A DNA stretch of 64,000 nucleotides from an uncultured Clostridia bacterium. GTDB taxonomy: Bacteria; Bacillota; Clostridia; Christensenellales; Borkfalkiaceae. Where the stretch lies: positions 176,917 through 240,916 of the forward strand of contig CANPZD010000002.1 of the NCBI GenBank assembly GCA_947589085.1, written 5' to 3'. A program made the position numbers and the translations under genes. Shown here one piece after another: positions 59,279-64,000 of this stretch. Below the pieces are notes generated by a model that searched no databases, was not told the origin of the DNA, and saw only the letters and a list, made by a program, of their open reading frames with translations. Positions within the stretch are counted from its first letter, which is position 1, and every line of letters begins with the position of its first letter.

Positions 59279-60928
59279 ATGCAGAAAACGATAAATTGCG
59301 CGCTGTTCAGAAGGATGATCCTTTCCGGCGCAAAACAGCTCGATGACAACCGGGCAAAAGTGGACGCTCTCAACGTGTTTCCCGTGCCCGACGGAGATAC
59401 CGGTACGAATATGTCGCTCACGATGCAATCCGCGGTGAAGGAACTTTCCTCCTCCGCTTCTACGGATTTCGCGCAGGTGTGCGACCTTGTCTCGAAAGGG
59501 GCGCTCAAGGGCGCGCGGGGGAACTCGGGCGTCATTTTATCCCAGATCTTCCGCGGGATCTGTTCCGTGCTCCGTTCCGTGAGGGCGGAAGCGGATACGA
59601 AAACGTTCGCAAAGGCGCTCGAGGCGGGAACGAAAGTCGCCTATAACGCGGTTGCGATCCCGAAGGAGGGCACGATCCTCACCGTTGTCCGTTCCATGTC
59701 GGAATTTGCCGTAAAAAATGCGGGAAAATACCGCGATTTCGATCATTTTCTTCCCGCCGTGATCGAAGAAGGCGACCGCGCCCTCGCGAAAACGCCGGAA
59801 CTTCTTCCCGTGCTCAAAAAGGCGGGCGTCGTGGATTCGGGCGGCGTGGGGCTTATGACGATCATGCGCGGTTTTCTCTCCGCGCTCATGGGAGAGGAAG
59901 TGGTTTCCGAGGCCCAGACGGATTTTTCCAACGTGTCGGCCGCGGACGCCGAATTCGGCGACAATTCCGATATCATCAACATGGATCTCGGCGATATCCA
60001 ATTCGCCTATTGTACGGAATTTTTCATTATCAATCTGAAGCCGAGCACGACGCTTGCCGATATCGATAAATTGCGCGAAAAACTCATGAATATCGGCGAT
60101 TCGGTCATCTGTATCGGCGATCTCGAACTCATCAAAGTGCACGTGCATACGAATTCCCCCGGCGTCGCGCTCACCTATGCGCTCGAATTGGGCGAGCTGG
60201 ACCGTCCGAAGATCGAAAATATGCTCGAACAGAACAGAGCACTCAAAGCGAAGATCGCCGCGGAAAAGAAAGATCAGGGCATGCTCGCCATCTGTGCGGG
60301 CGAGGGGATCTCGGAAATTTTCAAGGATCTGTTTGTCGACCGCGTGATCCAAGGCGGTCAGACGATGAATCCTTCCGCTTCGGATATCGCGACCGCCGTT
60401 CAGAAGATCAATGCGGACAACGTGTTTGTCTTTCCCAACAACAAGAATATCATTCTTGCCGCCGAACAGGCGCAGGCGCTTGTCGGGAACAGGACCATTC
60501 ACGTGATCCCGACCAAGAACATTCCGCAGGGCTTTGCCGCCGCGCTCTCGTTTTCGCCGGAAGTCAGCGCGGAAGAGAATAAAACGAACATGATCCATGC
60601 GCTGGACAATGTGAAGGCGGGGCAGGTCACGTATGCGGTGCGCACGACCAAAGTCAACGGATTCAGCATCAAGGAAGGAGATATCATCGGCCTTGACGAT
60701 AAAAAGATTCTCGCCAAGAGCGACAATATCGAGACGACGGTGCTCACGTTGATCGATAAGCTCAAAGAGGATTCCCACGAAGTCATTACGCTCTATTACG
60801 GAGACAGCGTCAAAGAAGAGGACGCCGCGGCGCTCGCAGCCAAGGTGCAGGACGCTTTCCCCGATTGCGATGTGGATTACCACAACGGCGGACAGCCCGT
60901 CTATTACTATCTGCTGTCGTTGGAATAA
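59279..60928 (+). CDS. fakA: DAK2-domain fatty acid kinase subunit A-like (YloV/FakA)
   Basis: NVFPVPDGDTGTNMSLTM, GARGNSGVILSQIFRG; 549 aa. Confidence 0.93.
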   Translation: MQKTINCALFRRMILSGAKQLDDNRAKVDALNVFPVPDGDTGTNMSLTMQSAVKELSSSASTDFAQVCDLVSKGALKGARGNSGVILSQIFRGICSVLRSVRAEADTKTFAKALEAGTKVAYNAVAIPKEGTILTVVRSMSEFAVKNAGKYRDFDHFLPAVIEEGDRALAKTPELLPVLKKAGVVDSGGVGLMTIMRGFLSALMGEEVVSEAQTDFSNVSAADAEFGDNSDIINMDLGDIQFAYCTEFFIINLKPSTTLADIDKLREKLMNIGDSVICIGDLELIKVHVHTNSPGVALTYALELGELDRPKIENMLEQNRALKAKIAAEKKDQGMLAICAGEGISEIFKDLFVDRVIQGGQTMNPSASDIATAVQKINADNVFVFPNNKNIILAAEQAQALVGNRTIHVIPTKNIPQGFAAALSFSPEVSAEENKTNMIHALDNVKAGQVTYAVRTTKVNGFSIKEGDIIGLDDKKILAKSDNIETTVLTLIDKLKEDSHEVITLYYGDSVKEEDAAALAAKVQDAFPDCDVDYHNGGQPVYYYLLSLE

Positions 60929-60932
60929 ACCG

Positions 60933-60958
60933 AAAAGGCGGGGCGTCCCGCCTTTTTT
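60933..60958 (+). terminator. intrinsic terminator
   Basis: AAAAGGCGGG-GCGT-CCCGCCTTTTTT. Confidence 0.9.
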
Positions 60959-60984
60959 CTTGCCAAAACGGCGGAGGGGATCGC

Positions 60985-62988
60985 ATGCAGCTCACAAGCT
61001 TAAAAGGGATCAGCGAAAAACGCGCAAAAGATTTTGCCAAGCTCGGGATCGCAACGACGGCCGGGCTGATCCGCTATTTCCCGCGCGCCTATCTCGATAT
61101 GACCAACCGCGTCTCCGTGCGGGAAGTGCTGCACAACGATATGGCGTTGATCGCGTGCACGCTTGTTTCCGTCGAACCGGTGAGAAATAAGGGGCGTTTC
61201 AAAATGGTACGCGCCCTTCTGGAACAGGGGCCGGATATGTTTACGGCGGTCTGGTTCAACATGCCCTATGTGGCAACGCGCCTCAAACCGGGCGAATATC
61301 TTTTTTACGGGCGCGTGCAGAACTATTACGACCGCATTTCGCTCGTCAATCCCACGTTCGAAAAGCTGGACGCGCAAAAAAAGCTGAAAGGCCTCGTGCC
61401 CGTCTATCCGCTCAAAGCGGGAGTCGCGCAATGGGTCGTGCGGGACGCCGTGCAGCGCGCGCTCGCCGTAGAACGGTTCGAGTCGGTCATTCCGCCGGAA
61501 CTCATTCAAAAATATCGTCTCTCTCCGCTTGCGGAGGCTTTTCGCTGCATCCATGCCCCGGAAAGTCTCGCCGCCATGCGCCGCGCGGCGGATCGGATCG
61601 CGCTGGAAGAATATTTCACGCTGATCGCGGCGTTCAAACTCATCAAGGGAGATAAGGGCGAGGCGCGGCTCCGCCGATACAACGTGACAGAGCGGGAAGT
61701 GGCCGACTTTGAAAAACGTTTTCCGTTCCGTTTCACTTTGGGCCAGCAGGCCGCGGTGCGCGCGGTTTACGACGATCTGAACGGCGCCACGCGCATGAAC
61801 CGCCTGTTGCAGGGCGACGTCGGCAGCGGCAAGACGGCGGTCGCGCTTACGGGGATCTTCATGGCCGTAAGATCCGGATTCCAAGCCGTGTATCTCTCTC
61901 CGACGGAAGTTCTTGCGGCGCAGAACTTTGCGCTTTTGCGGGAGAAATTTCCGGAATACCGCGTAGGGTATCTTTCCGGAACTTCCACCGCCAAGGAAAA
62001 ACGCGAGCTGAAGGCGGCGGTCGAAGCGGGCGAGATCGAGATTCTCTGCGGCACGCACGCCGTTTTGCAGGGGGATGTCCGGTTCAAAGATCTCGCCTTC
62101 TGCGTATGCGACGAGCAGCACCGGTTCGGCGTCGCGCAGCGCAACAGCCTCAGCGAAAAGGGAGAGGGGGTAGACGTGCTCGTCATGTCGGCAACGCCCA
62201 TTCCGCGCACGCTCTCGCTCATCTTTTACGGCGATCTCGACGTCACGACGATCCCGGATAAACCCATCGAGCGAAAGGAAGTTTCCACGGCCGTGATCCC
62301 CGCGCGGAAATACGAAGATATGCTTCAGTGGATCCGCACGGAAGTGCGTCGCGGCAGACAGGCCTATTTCGTCTGTCCCAAGATCGAGGACGACGAGGGA
62401 GAAGTGACTTCCGTCACCGAACTGTATGAAAAGCTGCGCGGTCTCCTGCCGGATGTGCGCCTTGCGCTTCTGCACGGAAAGATGAAGGAGAAAGAAAAGG
62501 CGGGTACCATGTCCGCGTTCAAGCGCAAGGAATTCGACGCGCTTGTCTCGACAACGGTCATCGAAGTCGGCGTGGACGTGCCCGACGCGACCGTCATGGT
62601 CATCTACAATGCCGAACGGTTCGGCCTCTCCCAGCTTCACCAGCTTCGCGGAAGAGTGGGGAGGGGGAGCGAAAAAAGCTATTGTTTTCTTCTTGTCGGC
62701 TCGGAAAGCGAAACGGCGGCGGAGCGGTTGAATATTCTGAAAAATACGACGGATGGTTTCAAGCTGGCCGAAAAAGATCTGGAATTGCGCGGCAGCGGCG
62801 ACTTTTTGGGGACGCGTCAGAGCGGAAAATTCATGAGCGAGATCAAAAATCTCCGCTACTCTTCCGAAACGATCTTCCTCGCAAAAAAACTTGTGGACGA
62901 GGCCTTTGAACGCCGCCTCAATTTTGAGGAGATCCGCGATGCGGCGATGCGGAAATACGAAAGCCTCAAAGACGTTGTGCTGAATTAA
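60985..62988 (+). CDS. recG: ATP-dependent DNA helicase RecG
   Basis: RLLQGDVGSGKTAVALTG, DEQHRFGVAQR, MSATPIPRTL, QLRGRVGRG. Confidence 0.97.
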   Translation: MQLTSLKGISEKRAKDFAKLGIATTAGLIRYFPRAYLDMTNRVSVREVLHNDMALIACTLVSVEPVRNKGRFKMVRALLEQGPDMFTAVWFNMPYVATRLKPGEYLFYGRVQNYYDRISLVNPTFEKLDAQKKLKGLVPVYPLKAGVAQWVVRDAVQRALAVERFESVIPPELIQKYRLSPLAEAFRCIHAPESLAAMRRAADRIALEEYFTLIAAFKLIKGDKGEARLRRYNVTEREVADFEKRFPFRFTLGQQAAVRAVYDDLNGATRMNRLLQGDVGSGKTAVALTGIFMAVRSGFQAVYLSPTEVLAAQNFALLREKFPEYRVGYLSGTSTAKEKRELKAAVEAGEIEILCGTHAVLQGDVRFKDLAFCVCDEQHRFGVAQRNSLSEKGEGVDVLVMSATPIPRTLSLIFYGDLDVTTIPDKPIERKEVSTAVIPARKYEDMLQWIRTEVRRGRQAYFVCPKIEDDEGEVTSVTELYEKLRGLLPDVRLALLHGKMKEKEKAGTMSAFKRKEFDALVSTTVIEVGVDVPDATVMVIYNAERFGLSQLHQLRGRVGRGSEKSYCFLLVGSESETAAERLNILKNTTDGFKLAEKDLELRGSGDFLGTRQSGKFMSEIKNLRYSSETIFLAKKLVDEAFERRLNFEEIRDAAMRKYESLKDVVLN

Positions 62989-63003
62989 AAAGAAGAAAGA
63001 TAA

Positions 63004-63036
63004 AAAAGCGGTTTGACAAATCGTCAAACCGCTTTT
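63004..63036. terminator. bidirectional terminator between convergent genes
   Basis: AAAAGCGGTTTGAC-AAATC-GTCAAACCGCTTTT. Confidence 0.85.
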
Positions 63037-63052
63037 GATTGCGATCGGTTTT

Positions 63053-63382
63053 TCACAGATAGATCGGAGAAAAAAAGAGCACTACAGTCGTCAGGATAAC
63101 GACCGTAAAAAACGAACTTAACACCAAGCCGACGACGGCCTTTTTCATGCCGATTTTTGTACGTTTCGCAAACAGAAGTCCGCGGATAGAGTAGATCAGT
63201 CCGAGGAAAAAGAGGAACGGAATACAGCCGAAGATGAGTCCCAGTGAAGCATAGGCATTTGTTTGCGATTCTTTTTGCTGCGCTTCTTCGGAAACAAGTT
63301 CCGCTTCGTCAACGATTGCGCCGCAATGAACGCATATTACGGCACCGTCATCCAAATTTTTTCCGCAATGCTGACAGAACAT
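63053..63382 (-). CDS. zinc-ribbon membrane protein
   Basis: 109 aa; MFCQHCGKNLDDGAVICVHCGA plus two TM segments. Confidence 0.8.
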   Translation of the reverse strand: MFCQHCGKNLDDGAVICVHCGAIVDEAELVSEEAQQKESQTNAYASLGLIFGCIPFLFFLGLIYSIRGLLFAKRTKIGMKKAVVGLVLSSFFTVVILTTVVLFFSPIYL

Positions 63383-63400
63383 GGATTTGCCCCCGTTTTT

Positions 63401-63826
63401 TTAATAAATAGATGGAATCGAAACAGAAAAGCAGATGCAGATCGCGATAAACGCAAACACGAGCGCAAGCATGGCAAGCACGATCCCCGTTGTGCTCAGA
63501 ACTTTTGCGAAAGCGTTATCTTTTGTTTTATTCAGGCAATAGATCCCGAGCGCGATCCCGGCCATTCCCGGCAGGAAGGTGATAAAGCCGGAGATCAGGG
63601 CAAGCACCGAATCGGCATCATAGGCGAGCAGGAAGGCTCCCAATATTACTCCCGTTATAAAGGCAGTCAGGGACAGAAAAAATCCTACGCACGCAAGAGC
63701 GGATCCATGCCGCTCGCAGTTTTGCGCATCTGCTTTTTTCTTCAACGTCTGCCCGACGGGCGCTCCGCAAGCGGGGCACATAAAAGCGTCTTCGGAAAGT
63801 TCTTTTCCACAATGTTTGCAATACAT
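63401..63826 (-). CDS. zinc-ribbon membrane protein (DUF4190-like)
   Basis: 141 aa; MYCKHCGKELSEDAFMCPACGAPVG plus TM segments. Confidence 0.8.
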   Translation of the reverse strand: MYCKHCGKELSEDAFMCPACGAPVGQTLKKKADAQNCERHGSALACVGFFLSLTAFITGVILGAFLLAYDADSVLALISGFITFLPGMAGIALGIYCLNKTKDNAFAKVLSTTGIVLAMLALVFAFIAICICFSVSIPSIY

Positions 63827-63980
63827 TTTTTTACCTCCGCATTGATTTGTACAAATATTATAGCATATCGCATTAGAAAGTCAAGAGAAAAAAACGGACT
63901 GCTTTTGGGTGTATTCCATAGGGAATCAAGCAAAATCTTAATTTAATATCGGAATGCATCTTTGGGCGAGTCACAAAAAC

Positions 63981-64000
63981 GGCGAGGAACTTTCCTCGCC
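63981..64000 (-). terminator. terminator of a minus-strand gene beyond the window
   Basis: Minus strand GGCGAGGAA-AG-TTCCTCGCCGTTTTTG. Confidence 0.7.

Overview
64-kb window of a Bacillota (Clostridia-like) chromosome, mostly housekeeping. No rRNA, tRNA, CRISPR array, transposase, integrase or phage module was recognised. From left to right it contains: an RluA-family fragment; a large surface protein; DUF378-FeoA-compact FeoB; a pseudouridine synthase; an ArsR regulator with a CadA/ZntA-type P-ATPase; Smr, lipoprotein and XRE genes; ade-rdgB-yfcE; a YbhN-like protein; a trimeric [FeFe] hydrogenase (HydC/B/A) on the minus strand; glgP; two lipoproteins; YitT; a nucleoside hydrolase; clpB; ftsK-rimO-pgsA-cinA-recA; feoA-feoA-feoB-FeoB-associated; an ABC/FtsX exporter; rpsU; pcrA-ligA; yicC-gmk-rpoZ-priA-def-fmt-rsmB-rlmN-rpe-thiN; an accessory insert; rpmB; asp23-fakA-recG; and two zinc-ribbon membrane proteins. 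The observations I consider most worth checking are: (1) an un-tracked 21-codon ORF at 55568-55633 that aligns without gaps to the core of SpoVM and sits in the syntenic spoVM position; (2) an HxlR / cupin / Sir2 module in which the sirtuin carries Gln where the catalytic His is expected (class M, SirTM-like) but lacks the usual macrodomain/GcvH-L neighbours; (3) a metal-resistance promoter whose -35 lies in the loop of the upstream gene's terminator and whose -10/+1 is covered by an ArsR-type palindrome; (4) a compact FeoB-like protein lacking a recognisable G4 motif; (5) a feoAAB leader built from 33-nt-spaced GCGAAC boxes. All calls come from reading the sequence and translations; no database search was run.
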